Of a DNA stretch of 43,301 nucleotides, positions 24,261-32,660 are shown piece by piece. How positions within the stretch are numbered: position 1 is the first letter of the stretch; the number at the start of each line of letters is the position of its first letter. Where the stretch lies: positions 1 to 43,301 of the forward strand of contig JASBYY010000026.1 of NCBI GenBank assembly GCA_029983675.1, read 5' to 3'. The notes under the pieces were generated by a model, which ran no database searches, had not been told where the DNA came from, and worked only from the letters and a program-made list of their open reading frames with translations. The translations under genes and the position numbers were made by a program. This DNA is from Bacteroidales bacterium. Lineage in GTDB: Bacteria > Bacteroidota > Bacteroidia > Bacteroidales > F082.

Positions 24261-25136
24261 CTATGCGCCAATCTTGTTTTTCCGTTTCCGAGCACTTCTT
24301 ATCCAAAGGATTATGCCTGTGATGACAAAGGGAACGCTCAGCCATTGTCCCATGTCGAGAAACATATTTTGTTCGAAATCCACCTGCGCGTTTTTCAAGA
24401 ACTCGATGGCGATACGTGAGCCGAAAACCACAATCATGAAAAGTCCCAGCATGAGACCGGGTTGCTTGTTGCCCATGTCTTTTTTATAATACAGCCATAG
24501 CAGAATGCCCAAAACGATGAGGCAGAACAATGCTTCGTAGATGCCTGTGGGATGGCAGGGAAGCCACTCGGTGGGCGGACAGCAGCCTGAAAGCGGGTCG
24601 CAAGGCGAATAGTTGTCAAACGATCCGCAAAACTGTTCTTGTCCACGCAGGAAACGGAAGCCCCAAGGCAATGAGGTCGGCACGCCGTAGATTTCGGAGT
24701 TCATCAGATTGCCGATGCGGATGAGTGCTCCCACTAAGGCAATCGGCATCACGATGCGGTCGAGTACCCAGATATAAGGTTTCTTGACGCGGCGGGCGTA
24801 AATCCACAGGCCGATCAAGATGCCGATGGCGCCGCCGTGACTGGCAAGTCCACCTTCCCAGATAGCAAGCATCTTCAAAGGATGTGCAAGGTAATACTCG
24901 GGTTCGTAAAACAGACAGTGGCCGAGGCGTGCACCGATGATGGTGGAGACCAGCATGTAAATCAGCAGGTTGTCCAATGTGTTATCGGGCATTTTCTCGC
25001 GTTTGTAAACGCGTTTCATCATCAGGTAGCCGAGCAGGAAACCCAAGGCCCAAAGGATGCCGTACCATCTCACTTGCAGCGGCCCTAACGAAAGGGCAAC
25101 CGGATTTACATTCCATGTGATGTAGTTGAGTATCAT
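24261..25136 (-). CDS. lgt: Prolipoprotein diacylglyceryl transferase Lgt
   Basis: A 291-residue, seven-helix membrane enzyme that adds diacylglycerol to the lipobox cysteine of prolipoproteins. HGGAIG at 100-105 and the signature RIGNLMNSEIYG at 140-151 (conserved Arg, Asn, Glu) are present. The C-terminus is basic (RSARKRKNK). Last gene of the parA-lgt run, 48 bases after lepB. Confidence 0.96.
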   Translation of the reverse strand: MILNYITWNVNPVALSLGPLQVRWYGILWALGFLLGYLMMKRVYKREKMPDNTLDNLLIYMLVSTIIGARLGHCLFYEPEYYLAHPLKMLAIWEGGLASHGGAIGILIGLWIYARRVKKPYIWVLDRIVMPIALVGALIRIGNLMNSEIYGVPTSLPWGFRFLRGQEQFCGSFDNYSPCDPLSGCCPPTEWLPCHPTGIYEALFCLIVLGILLWLYYKKDMGNKQPGLMLGLFMIVVFGSRIAIEFLKNAQVDFEQNMFLDMGQWLSVPFVITGIILWIRSARKRKNKIGA

Positions 25137-25184
25137 ATTTTTAGGTGTTTTGTGGGTGAATGACCCAGTTCTTGATGTATCAGA

Positions 25185-26699
25185 TTATTTCGGGATGCGG
25201 AACATGCGGTTGAAACGCAACTTGCCTTTTTCTTTGTCGATGGAGAGCCAAATCAGCGCGGCTTTTCCAACGATGTGGTTTTCGGGGACAAATCCCCAGT
25301 AACGCGAGTCGGCTGAGTTGTGTCGGTTGTCGCCCATCATCCAGTAGTAGTCCATCTCGAAAGTATAAGAGCTGGCTTCCTTGCCGTCGATGAAGATGCG
25401 ATTGCCTTCCGTTTTCAGTTCGTGCAGTTCGTAAGCATGAATGACACGTTCATATAGCGGGAGGTTCGAGGCGGTAAGGGTAACGGTAGTTCCTTTTTTC
25501 GGCAAAACGATAGGGCCGTAGTTGTCCACATTCCAAGGATACAGGTCGGGACGGTTGGGGAAAATAGAGCTGTTGGTCTCGGTGCCAGCTGCTGCAATAT
25601 GGCGTGTTACCGATGTGATGAAAGGCAACTGACACAGTTCGTTCGCCACTTTTTCGCTGATATTCAGCACAATATTGTTGGGGTCTTCGGTGCGGTAGCC
25701 TTCGGTAATATCGTACTTATCCATCAGTTTTTTATTCAGCCCTCCGCTGGTTGTGGCGACGGTGTAGTTGTGCTGCATGTTTTCGGGTTGGAAGGCTTTT
25801 TCGCCGTTGATAAACACAACACCGTCAATGATTTGCAGGGTGTCGCCCGGCATTCCGATCAGGCGTTTGATATAGTTCTCGCGCTTATCGACAGGATGGG
25901 CGATGACCTTTCCGAAATTATAAGAGTCGTTCCACACCCGCTCGCGGCCATATTCGCGTACCAAGTCGTAGTAGCTCACGCTGCTTTGGAACTTGTCGCA
26001 TACCGTGTCGCCTCCCGGATAGTTGAAAACAATAGGGTCGTAACGCTTGATTTTCGAGGTGCCCGGATAACGGTGATAAGGCAGCTTGATCCATTCCAAA
26101 TACGATTTCTTGGTCTTGCTGAAAGGCAATGTGTTGTGGACAAACGGGAAAGAGAGCGGCGTGTTCTGACCTTTGGGACCGTAATGTATTTTGCTGACAA
26201 TCAGATAGTCACCAACGCAAAGCGATTTTTCCATGCTGGAACTTGGGATGGTAAAGGCTTCGAAGATATAGGTGCGGATGATGAGGGCGGCTACCACGGC
26301 AAACACAATGGCATCAAACCATTCGCGGGCACCGGATTTTTTAGGCCTGACCAAATCCTTTGGAAGGGTGTATTTGGCTCCTTGTCGCGCAATCATAGGG
26401 AAGAAGATGTAGGGCAGAATGGCGGCCATGAACTCCTCCCAAACCTTGAATTTCCTGCAACATTTGCCCAACTCGATGAGCATCAAAAAGAGCATGAAAA
26501 TGTTGATGTAGGGAAAGACGATGAAAAACCACCACCAGAACTTACGGTGTTTTCCTATGATTTTCAAAAGGACATAGATGTTGAAATACGGAATGAACGC
26601 ATAGTATCCCGGTTGTTCGGCCTGTTTGAACTGATTGTAGCAAAAGGCGATGGGAATAGTGAATAATAGCGGAACGAGGAGTATGAAAGGGATAATCAT
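25185..26699 (-). CDS. lepB: Signal peptidase I with N-terminal membrane extension
   Basis: A 504-residue S26 protease. Two to three extra membrane segments (residues 1-105) precede the usual anchor (about 128-142). The catalytic Ser155 lies in IPSSSMEKSL, the catalytic Lys278 in YIKRLIGMPGD, and MMGDNRHNSADSRYWGFV is the late conserved box. Long insertions between the Ser and Lys blocks are usual for Bacteroidetes members. It removes signal peptides of exported proteins, upstream of lgt in the same run. Confidence 0.94.
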   Translation of the reverse strand: MIIPFILLVPLLFTIPIAFCYNQFKQAEQPGYYAFIPYFNIYVLLKIIGKHRKFWWWFFIVFPYINIFMLFLMLIELGKCCRKFKVWEEFMAAILPYIFFPMIARQGAKYTLPKDLVRPKKSGAREWFDAIVFAVVAALIIRTYIFEAFTIPSSSMEKSLCVGDYLIVSKIHYGPKGQNTPLSFPFVHNTLPFSKTKKSYLEWIKLPYHRYPGTSKIKRYDPIVFNYPGGDTVCDKFQSSVSYYDLVREYGRERVWNDSYNFGKVIAHPVDKRENYIKRLIGMPGDTLQIIDGVVFINGEKAFQPENMQHNYTVATTSGGLNKKLMDKYDITEGYRTEDPNNIVLNISEKVANELCQLPFITSVTRHIAAAGTETNSSIFPNRPDLYPWNVDNYGPIVLPKKGTTVTLTASNLPLYERVIHAYELHELKTEGNRIFIDGKEASSYTFEMDYYWMMGDNRHNSADSRYWGFVPENHIVGKAALIWLSIDKEKGKLRFNRMFRIPK

Positions 26700-26781
26700 A
26701 TTGTTGAGGTTAATGAGTTGAATCTTTTAATTGTTGGTTGCTGGAACGGATGTTTTTCGTTGGAACGCTAATGATGCGGTT

Positions 26782-27510
26782 TTATTGTGCTTGATAGTCG
26801 TCATTCAGCAGGTCTTCCATGCCGAAGCAGCCGGTTTTTCCGATGAGAAATTGTGCGGCGGCAAGTGCGCCAAAGGCGAGGCCCGTGCGATTTTTCGCTT
26901 CATGGGTCAGTGTGATGCGGTCGGCATCCGATTCCATGGCAATGCTGTGTATGCCGTTGACTTCACCTTCGCGTTTCACTGCGATATGGAGGGTGTCGGT
27001 TGGTGTATCGTCGGTCAAAGTCCACTTTTGGTAGTGTGCGTTAACGGCGATAATATCGTCCGCTAATTTAGCGGCAGTGCCGCTGGGCTTGTCGAGCTTA
27101 TGGATATGGTGGGTTTCGGAAATCGCCATGCCGTAGCTATATTTATCGGCGAAACGTGCCATCAGTTTGTTCAACATAAAGGTGAGGTTCATGCCGATGC
27201 TGAAGTTGGGCGCATAAAACAGGCTCTGATGCTCATTGCGACAACGCTGGCATACTTCCTCAAGCCTATCGTACCATGCCGTAGTGCCCACCACGACGGG
27301 CAGATGCAAGTCGAAACAACGGTAGATGTTGTCCACGGCTTGGTCGGGCATACTGAACTCGGTGGCGACATCGGCTTTTCGGATTTGTTCAAGATGGTTT
27401 TTCCAGTCATCGAGGTTGTCGATGCGTGCTACAATCTCGTGCTGTTGCTGCAAAGCCATGCGCTCCAGCTCGTGCCCCATTTTTCCGTATCCTATTAATA
27501 CTATTTTCAT
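26782..27510 (-). CDS. dapB: 4-hydroxy-tetrahydrodipicolinate reductase DapB
   Basis: A 242-residue NAD(P)H-dependent enzyme of the lysine and meso-DAP pathway. The nucleotide-binding GYGKMG is at 7-12, and the substrate loop HHIHKLDKPSGTAAK lies at 134-148. It is about 30 residues shorter than E. coli DapB, within the family range. The product feeds the meso-DAP used by MurE in this window. Confidence 0.95.
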   Translation of the reverse strand: MKIVLIGYGKMGHELERMALQQQHEIVARIDNLDDWKNHLEQIRKADVATEFSMPDQAVDNIYRCFDLHLPVVVGTTAWYDRLEEVCQRCRNEHQSLFYAPNFSIGMNLTFMLNKLMARFADKYSYGMAISETHHIHKLDKPSGTAAKLADDIIAVNAHYQKWTLTDDTPTDTLHIAVKREGEVNGIHSIAMESDADRITLTHEAKNRTGLAFGALAAAQFLIGKTGCFGMEDLLNDDYQAQ

Positions 27511-27550
27511 GTGTCTTTCTCTAAGTGTTTGGGTAAGGTTGTTTTATGGG

Positions 27551-28198
27551 TTAGAAGTCTAACTTAAACGTCAGTCCGATTTGTGCATAGTTAGGCGAAG
27601 ATGCGTTGTGGGTGGTGAATTCAGGGTCGATGCAGAAACTCAAGTCATCGCTGACATCATAGGTGTAAAGGTGTCCGTCAACGATGGCATCAACGATGTT
27701 GAGACTGTACCACGCAACCGTAAGTATCGTAAATAACTCAAAATTACGCTGGTATGTTTCTTTGTAGGCTTGCAATTGGCTGTCTTGATAGCGTTGCGCG
27801 AGTTGCTGTACTTTTTCACTGGGAATCTCGCCTTGGTTCAGGTTTCCGGTTTTTACACGATAGGCAAGCAGGTAAAGCCTATAGTCGCTGTAATTGTTGT
27901 AGGCCATGTATCCAAGTCCGCCAAGACCGGCATAGACAATGGGGGCTTTCCACCATTTCCGGTTGTAGATCTGACCTGCACCGGGCAGACAAGCCGATAA
28001 GATGCCGGCTTTTTTAGGACTGTGGGTGTTGACACTTTTGACCTTTTCTACTGGTTGCGCTGTCAGGACGGTAGTGTCGGAAGTGACGGGCTGGCTGATG
28101 GTGTCGAAGCTGGCGACCTGTGCTTTTGCCAAAGGCATGATCAGGAAAAGCGCGGTTAGCACTAAAGGCCAATATGCCGAAGGCTTCATGTTCGTCAT
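27551..28198 (-). CDS. DUF5683 membrane protein
   Basis: A 215-residue envelope protein with a signal-like N-terminus (hydrophobic stretch ending PLAKAQ near residue 27). The DUF5683 core reads SPKKAGILSACLPGAGQIYN, then KWWKAP and a glycine-rich hydrophobic helix. Function is unknown; the gene commonly sits between parB and dapB in this phylum. The ATG at 28198 overlaps the parB stop as ATGA, which favours this start over the ATG at 28189. Confidence 0.88.
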   Translation of the reverse strand: MTNMKPSAYWPLVLTALFLIMPLAKAQVASFDTISQPVTSDTTVLTAQPVEKVKSVNTHSPKKAGILSACLPGAGQIYNRKWWKAPIVYAGLGGLGYMAYNNYSDYRLYLLAYRVKTGNLNQGEIPSEKVQQLAQRYQDSQLQAYKETYQRNFELFTILTVAWYSLNIVDAIVDGHLYTYDVSDDLSFCIDPEFTTHNASSPNYAQIGLTFKLDF

Positions 28199-29082
28199 CT
28201 GTTGAACAATTCCATGATGCGGTCAAACTCTTTTTCGTCCTTGAAGTCGATGACGACACTGCCTTCGCCTTGCAGGTTGCGTTTCACCTTGACTTTGGTA
28301 TTGAGGGTTTGCGAAAGCGTTTTGATCTGTTTCTTGAAGTGTTCGGGGATGAAATTAGTTTGCCGACGCTCTTTGTTGCTGGGTTTTTTGGCATCCTCGG
28401 CAAGAGCCTCGGTTTGCCGGACGTTCAGTTCGTCATCGATGATTTGCTGCAGTATTTTGAGTTGCTGTTCTTTGCTTTCGATGTTAATCAATGCACGTGC
28501 GTGCCCCATGCTGATATGGCCGTCGCGAATGGCGATTTGCACTTCGGCAGGCAGTTTGAGCAGCCGCAGGAAATTGGCGATGGCACTACGGCTTTTTCCG
28601 ACTTTGTCGCTGAGCTGTTCTTGTGTCAGACTGCATTCGTCGATGAGACGCTGGTAGGAGATGGCCACTTCAATGGCGTTGAGGTTTTCGCGGTGTATGT
28701 TTTCGATGAGGGCCAGCTCAAGCATCTGTTCGTCATTGGCGATGCGGATAAACACCGGGATGGTCTTCATGCCGGCGAGTTTCGACGCTCTCAAACGGCG
28801 TTCGCCGGAGATGAGCTGGTATTTGTTGAAACCGCATTTGCGCACGGTGACGGGCTGGATGACACCTTGTTCCTTGATAGACCGTGCCAGTTCCGAAAGG
28901 GCTTCTTCGTCAAAATCGCTGCGAGGTTGAAACGGGTTGGTTTCGATGAGGTCGATGTCGATTTCAGCCACAGCGCCAGCAACGTAATTGCCGCTGATGT
29001 CTTTGGTGGTGATGTCGGTTTCCGGACTTTGCAAAATGGCGTCGAGGCCGCGGCCCAGTGCTTTTCTCTTCTGGTCAGGCAT
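28195..29082 (-). CDS. parB: Chromosome partitioning protein ParB
   Basis: A 295-residue CTP-dependent clamp that loads at parS sites. The start KALGRGLDAIL, the NPFQPR segment at 49-54, the CTP-binding GERRLRAS at 93-100, and a helix-turn-helix (LTQEQLSDKVGKSRSAIANF) are visible. A linker and C-terminal dimerisation domain end the protein. No parS palindrome was spotted by eye in this window. It starts 7 bases after the parA stop. Confidence 0.96.
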   Translation of the reverse strand: MPDQKRKALGRGLDAILQSPETDITTKDISGNYVAGAVAEIDIDLIETNPFQPRSDFDEEALSELARSIKEQGVIQPVTVRKCGFNKYQLISGERRLRASKLAGMKTIPVFIRIANDEQMLELALIENIHRENLNAIEVAISYQRLIDECSLTQEQLSDKVGKSRSAIANFLRLLKLPAEVQIAIRDGHISMGHARALINIESKEQQLKILQQIIDDELNVRQTEALAEDAKKPSNKERRQTNFIPEHFKKQIKTLSQTLNTKVKVKRNLQGEGSVVIDFKDEKEFDRIMELFNR

Positions 29083-29089
29083 GGTCGTG

Positions 29090-29869
29090 TTATTTATCGG
29101 TGTCTAAGTTGTTTTTCTTGAGAATCTCGCGGGCGAGGTTGAGGTAATTGATGGCGCCGATGCTGGCGGCATCGTGCATGATGATGGTGCGTCCGAAACT
29201 CGGCGCTTCGCCCAAACGGGTGTTGCGGTTGATGATGGTGTCGAACACCATGCTCTGGAAGTGCATCTTGACTTCTTCCACCACTTGTTTTGACAAGCGA
29301 AGACGCATGTCGAACATGGTCAGCAGGATGCCTTCAATGTCAAGGCTGGTGTTGAGACGTGTCTGGACGATTTTTATGGTGTTGAGCAGCTTCCCCAATC
29401 CTTCCAAGGCGAAGTATTCACATTGCACAGGGATGATGACAGAGTCGGCGGCAGTCAGCGCGTTAACAGTGCCCAACCCCAGCGACGGCGAACAGTCGAT
29501 GATGATAAACTCGTATTCGTCCTTGATGGGGGCAAGGGCTTTTTTCATCATCTGCTCCCGCTCAGGCAGGTTGATCATCTCGATTTCTGCGCCAACGAGG
29601 TCGATATGTGCCGGAAACAGAAACAGGTTGGGCGTTTCGGTCTCCTTGATGACTTCATGAGGGTCGGAACCGTCGATGATGCACTCATAGATGCTTGTTT
29701 CTATCGTCTTCGGGTCGAAGCCTACGCCTGACGTGGCATTGGCCTGCGGATCGGCATCGATAAGCAGCGTCTTGTGTTCGAGAACAGCAAGACTTGCTGC
29801 AAGGTTGATGGCCGTAGTGGTCTTTCCAACGCCGCCTTTTTGATTTGCAATTGCAATGATTTTGCCCAT
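29090..29869 (-). CDS. parA: Chromosome partitioning ATPase ParA (Soj)
   Basis: A 259-residue deviant Walker ATPase: KGGVGKTT at 11-18, DADPQANAT, and IIIDCSPSLG. The start MGKIIAIANQ at 29869 is the family start; an ATG 8 codons upstream is in frame but lies in the leader. TACTTTTG (29905-29898, minus strand), a perfect -7 box, lies 29 bases upstream, though no well-spaced -33 TTG was found. It heads the run parA, parB, DUF5683, dapB, lepB, lgt. Confidence 0.95.
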   Translation of the reverse strand: MGKIIAIANQKGGVGKTTTAINLAASLAVLEHKTLLIDADPQANATSGVGFDPKTIETSIYECIIDGSDPHEVIKETETPNLFLFPAHIDLVGAEIEMINLPEREQMMKKALAPIKDEYEFIIIDCSPSLGLGTVNALTAADSVIIPVQCEYFALEGLGKLLNTIKIVQTRLNTSLDIEGILLTMFDMRLRLSKQVVEEVKMHFQSMVFDTIINRNTRLGEAPSFGRTIIMHDAASIGAINYLNLAREILKKNNLDTDK

Positions 29870-29945
29870 TTCTTTTCGGTACTTCAAAAACAATCTACAA
29901 AAGTACGCAATTCTGACTATTATTGGTGTTTTGCCGTGCCAAAAG

Positions 29946-29974
29946 TTATCAACAACAGGGAAAAATGTTGATAA
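29946..29974. repeat. TTATCAACA inverted repeat upstream of parA
   Basis: TTATCAACA at 29946-29954 and TGTTGATAA at 29966-29974 form a 9-bp perfect inverted repeat with an 11-base gap, 77-105 bases upstream of parA. Each arm differs by one base from the DnaA box TTATCCACA. It may be a pair of DnaA boxes or a binding site for a parA regulator. Confidence 0.45.
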
Positions 29975-30022
29975 GTTTATGGCGATTCAAATGGTGAAAA
30001 CAAGACAAGGAAAGGCTATTTA

Positions 30023-30060
30023 TGCAGAAAGGTCATACCCTCCGGCATGACCTTTCTGCA
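30023..30060 (-). terminator. 14-bp hairpin, probable terminator of the DUF3276 gene
   Basis: TGCAGAAAGGTCAT (30023-30036) and ATGACCTTTCTGCA (30047-30060) form a perfect 14-bp stem with a 10-base loop, 21 bases past the DUF3276 stop. No strong U-tract follows on the minus strand, so termination is probable rather than certain. Confidence 0.55.
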
Positions 30061-30081
30061 TGGTTGTGAGAAGCGATGCGG

Positions 30082-30483
30082 TTAGTTTTTATCCAATTCG
30101 TCAAACCATTTGTCGATGGAGTTATCCTCGCTGTCGTTCGCGGTGTCTTTCGCCGGTTCTTCAACGCCATCTATCTGGTATCTGACGGGTTCCTCGTTGT
30201 AATCTTCGGGATATTCACCGGTCTCCACATAGCGAATGGCATCGGTCAGGGCCTTTGCTACTTTTTCAAAGTCTTCCTTGTACAGGAAAATCTTGTGTTT
30301 CTCATACACGAAGCGATTGGTCTCATTATCGAAACGACGCTTGCTCTCGGTTATGGTGAGGTATTTCTCTTCGTTCTTGGTGGCCTTTACATCGAAGAAA
30401 TAGGTTCTCTTGCCTGCTTTCACGGCTTTTGAGAACAGATCCCCTTTTTCAATCTTTTCATTCAGCATTTCATTGTCTTCCAT
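30082..30483 (-). CDS. DUF3276 (PUR-domain) nucleic-acid-binding protein
   Basis: A 133-residue protein with the PUR-alpha-like fold of DUF3276: FSKAVKAGKRTYFFDVKATK near residues 15-34, YLTITESKRRFD, and IFLYKEDFEKVAKAL. The tail is acidic (EDNSIDKWFDELDKN). Relatives bind single-stranded DNA or RNA; the cellular role is unknown. The ATG at 30483 is chosen by family length; an ATG at 30510 is in frame. A -7 box TACTTTTG lies at 30541-30534 on the minus strand. Confidence 0.88.
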   Translation of the reverse strand: MEDNEMLNEKIEKGDLFSKAVKAGKRTYFFDVKATKNEEKYLTITESKRRFDNETNRFVYEKHKIFLYKEDFEKVAKALTDAIRYVETGEYPEDYNEEPVRYQIDGVEEPAKDTANDSEDNSIDKWFDELDKN

Positions 30484-30619
30484 CTTCCTGTAATTGTAGG
30501 TAATATTCAATTGTTAGTTTGAAAAATTCGAGGCAAAAGTAGCAAAAAAATTCTATCTTGGCTTTTTTTTATTGCGATATTTGGGCAAAATCTTTTTCCG
30601 AAGGCGGTGATATTGCTGG

Positions 30620-30655
30620 TTGTCGCAAAAGCAGGGTGGTATTTTTGTATTTTTG
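30620..30655 (+). promoter_or_regulatory. Promoter region of the exonuclease gene
   Basis: Two overlapping TATTTTTG boxes (640-647 and 648-655 of this kilobase) follow a TTG at 30620-30622. The spacers are 17 and 25 bases, neither ideal, so the exact promoter is uncertain. The gene starts about 33 bases downstream. Confidence 0.45.
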
Positions 30656-30687
30656 CACCGCTTACGGTTTCTGCCGTGTAAAATGCT

Positions 30688-31512
30688 ATGTTTATGGAAT
30701 TGAAATTGAAACGGCCATTGGCTTTTTTTGACCTTGAAACTACGGGTTTGAACACTACGAATGACCGTATTATCGAGATAAGTGTGTTGAAAATCAGTCC
30801 GAACGGCTCTGAAGAACAACGCACATGGCTGCTCAACCCCGAAATGCCCATATCGGCGGAATCGACGGCGGTCCATGGCTACGATGACGCTTCTGTCGCC
30901 CATCAGCCTACCTTCCGCGACAAGGCTTCGGAGATCAGCAGCTTTTTGAATAACTGTGATTTGGCTGGATACAACATTTTGAAATTCGATATTCCTATTC
31001 TGGTGGAGGAGTTCCTTCGTGTCGATTATGACTTCGACATCAATAACCGTGATTTCATCGATGTGATGAACATTTTCATGAAGATGGAGCCGCGCACCCT
31101 CAAAGGCGCCTATCGCTTTTTCTGCCATGCCGAGCTTCAGGGTGCCCATGGCGCAACCGCCGACACCAAGGCGACTTATGACGTGTTAAAGGCCATGCTT
31201 AGTCATTACGAAGGGGTGCTGTATGAAGATGCCAAGGGCGAGAAGTCGCAGGGGCCTGTCAACGACATGAAGCAGTTGGCGGCTTTTTCGGCGCATCACC
31301 GCAATGCCGACTTGTCGGGACAAATTGTTTTCGACGATGAGGGCAAGGAGGTCTTTCAGTTCGGCAAACATAAAGGTAAGCGTGTGGAAGATGTTTTTCG
31401 CAAGGAACCGGCCTACTACGCTTGGATTATGAACAGCGACTTTCCGCGTTACACCAAAAAGGTGGTCACGGCCATCAAGTTACGCATGGGTGGCTTGATG
31501 GCACGCTTTTAG
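30688..31512 (+). CDS. DEDDh 3'-5' exonuclease with ExoX-like C-terminus
   Basis: A 274-residue DnaQ-superfamily exonuclease. ExoI motif FDLETTGL (Asp15, Glu17), ExoII Asp101 (YNILKFDIP), and ExoIII with His154 and Asp159 (HGATAD) give a complete DEDDh site. The C-terminal segment FQFGKHKGKRVEDVFRKEPA resembles the small domain after ExoX-type nucleases (DUF3820-like). It probably degrades single-stranded DNA in repair; whether it acts as a polymerase proofreader is not shown. ATG at 30694 is an alternative start. Confidence 0.88.
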   Translation: MFMELKLKRPLAFFDLETTGLNTTNDRIIEISVLKISPNGSEEQRTWLLNPEMPISAESTAVHGYDDASVAHQPTFRDKASEISSFLNNCDLAGYNILKFDIPILVEEFLRVDYDFDINNRDFIDVMNIFMKMEPRTLKGAYRFFCHAELQGAHGATADTKATYDVLKAMLSHYEGVLYEDAKGEKSQGPVNDMKQLAAFSAHHRNADLSGQIVFDDEGKEVFQFGKHKGKRVEDVFRKEPAYYAWIMNSDFPRYTKKVVTAIKLRMGGLMARF

Positions 31513-31516
31513 AAAA

Positions 31517-32041
31517 TCATTTTGTCTTGTGAAGTCCTTCGATGGATTTTAGGGCACATTGCAGCCGTGCTTCGTCATTGCCGCTGACGATGTGGTAATG
31601 CGCATCAAGCGTTTGCAGCTCTTCGACATACATGGCGAAAATGGTTTTTCTCTCATTCAAATCAGGGTTTTCGCGCAAAGGGTCGTAATGCCATTCCAAA
31701 TCAATGTCGCACAACAAGTACAAATCGAAATGCTGCCGTCGAACAGCCTGTTCGATGAAAGGTGGAACGCAGCCGAAAACGTAACATGTCCATATCTTGT
31801 TGACAATCATTTCGGTATCGGCAATTAGAAAGTCATCGGACGTATGCTCTGCTTCTGTAATCATGCGTTGTTGCCCTTCGGCAATGGCAACCACGTCGTC
31901 CACATTGTAGGGACGGCAGATGTCGGCCAAATAAATGCGCGAATATTCAGGTACGAAAGGGCATCCAAAGTGTTGTGCCAACTGTTCGGCAAGGGTGGAC
32001 TTCCCCGTTGACTCAGGACCGATAATGGCGATTTTAATCAT
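31517..32041 (-). CDS. NadR-like nicotinamide riboside kinase (P-loop ATPase)
   Basis: A 174-residue P-loop protein: Walker A GPESTGKS at 8-15, then FVPEYSRIYL and DDVVAIAEGQQRMI. This is the kinase domain of NadR without its regulator and adenylyltransferase parts. It would phosphorylate nicotinamide riboside brought in by the PnuC protein encoded immediately upstream (8-base overlap). Such kinases can be misassigned to other nucleosides or vitamins; the pairing supports NAD salvage. Confidence 0.82.
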   Translation of the reverse strand: MIKIAIIGPESTGKSTLAEQLAQHFGCPFVPEYSRIYLADICRPYNVDDVVAIAEGQQRMITEAEHTSDDFLIADTEMIVNKIWTCYVFGCVPPFIEQAVRRQHFDLYLLCDIDLEWHYDPLRENPDLNERKTIFAMYVEELQTLDAHYHIVSGNDEARLQCALKSIEGLHKTK

Positions 32042-32648
32042 ATTGCAGCGCCTCCGTGCGCCAAGCCTTCAATGCAATAATTGCGATGATGACAAAGACA
32101 ACATATTGTAAACTTGTAAAAACCAGCCCTTTGTATATGTATAACGGGATGCTGATAAGATCTGCAATGATGTAGTAAACCCAGTTTTCCACTTTTTTTT
32201 GTGTGGTCAGGTACATGGCCATTATGCAAAGTGCTGTGGTAAAGGCATCGATGACGGGCACGTCGCTATCCGTAAACCGCGACAGTAGGAATGCCAACGC
32301 CACAAACATAAGCAGGGTGAGACCTGCGCTGAACCAACGTTGTTGGCCGCCTTGAAAAGTGATGGGCAGTTTGTCGGACTTGCTTTCCTTGTGCGGGCGA
32401 AGCCAGTTGTACCAGCCGTAAATGCTCATGACGAAATACACAAGGTTGACTCCCATGTCGGCATAGAGGCGGGCGTTGTAGCAGATGTAAACATAAAGCA
32501 GTACGCTGACGATGCCGACGGGGAAGATGAGCACGTTGGCCTTTCGGCCCAGCCAGATGCTGGTCACACCGGTAATGGCAGCGACGGCTTCTATCCAGGT
32601 CGTCTGGCGGATGTTGTCGAGAAGGAGCAGAAAAAAATCGTTGAGCAC
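32034..32648 (-). CDS. pnuC: PnuC-family nicotinamide riboside transporter
   Basis: A 204-residue membrane protein of about seven helices. IEAVAAITGVTSIWLGRKAN and YGWYNWLRP are PnuC hallmarks. Some Bacteroidetes PnuC relatives (PnuT) import thiamine and sit behind TPP riboswitches; here there are only 12 bases to the upstream lolA-like gene, no riboswitch, and a NadR-type kinase downstream, so nicotinamide riboside is the likelier substrate. Confidence 0.87.
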   Translation of the reverse strand: MLNDFFLLLLDNIRQTTWIEAVAAITGVTSIWLGRKANVLIFPVGIVSVLLYVYICYNARLYADMGVNLVYFVMSIYGWYNWLRPHKESKSDKLPITFQGGQQRWFSAGLTLLMFVALAFLLSRFTDSDVPVIDAFTTALCIMAMYLTTQKKVENWVYYIIADLISIPLYIYKGLVFTSLQYVVFVIIAIIALKAWRTEALQYD

Positions 32649-32660
32649 GGAAATAAGTGT

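Noticed and set aside
28195..29990. parS palindrome expected near parAB
   Set aside because: No TGTTTCACGTGAAACA-like or related sequence was found by reading; it may lie elsewhere. A pattern search of the genome would settle it.
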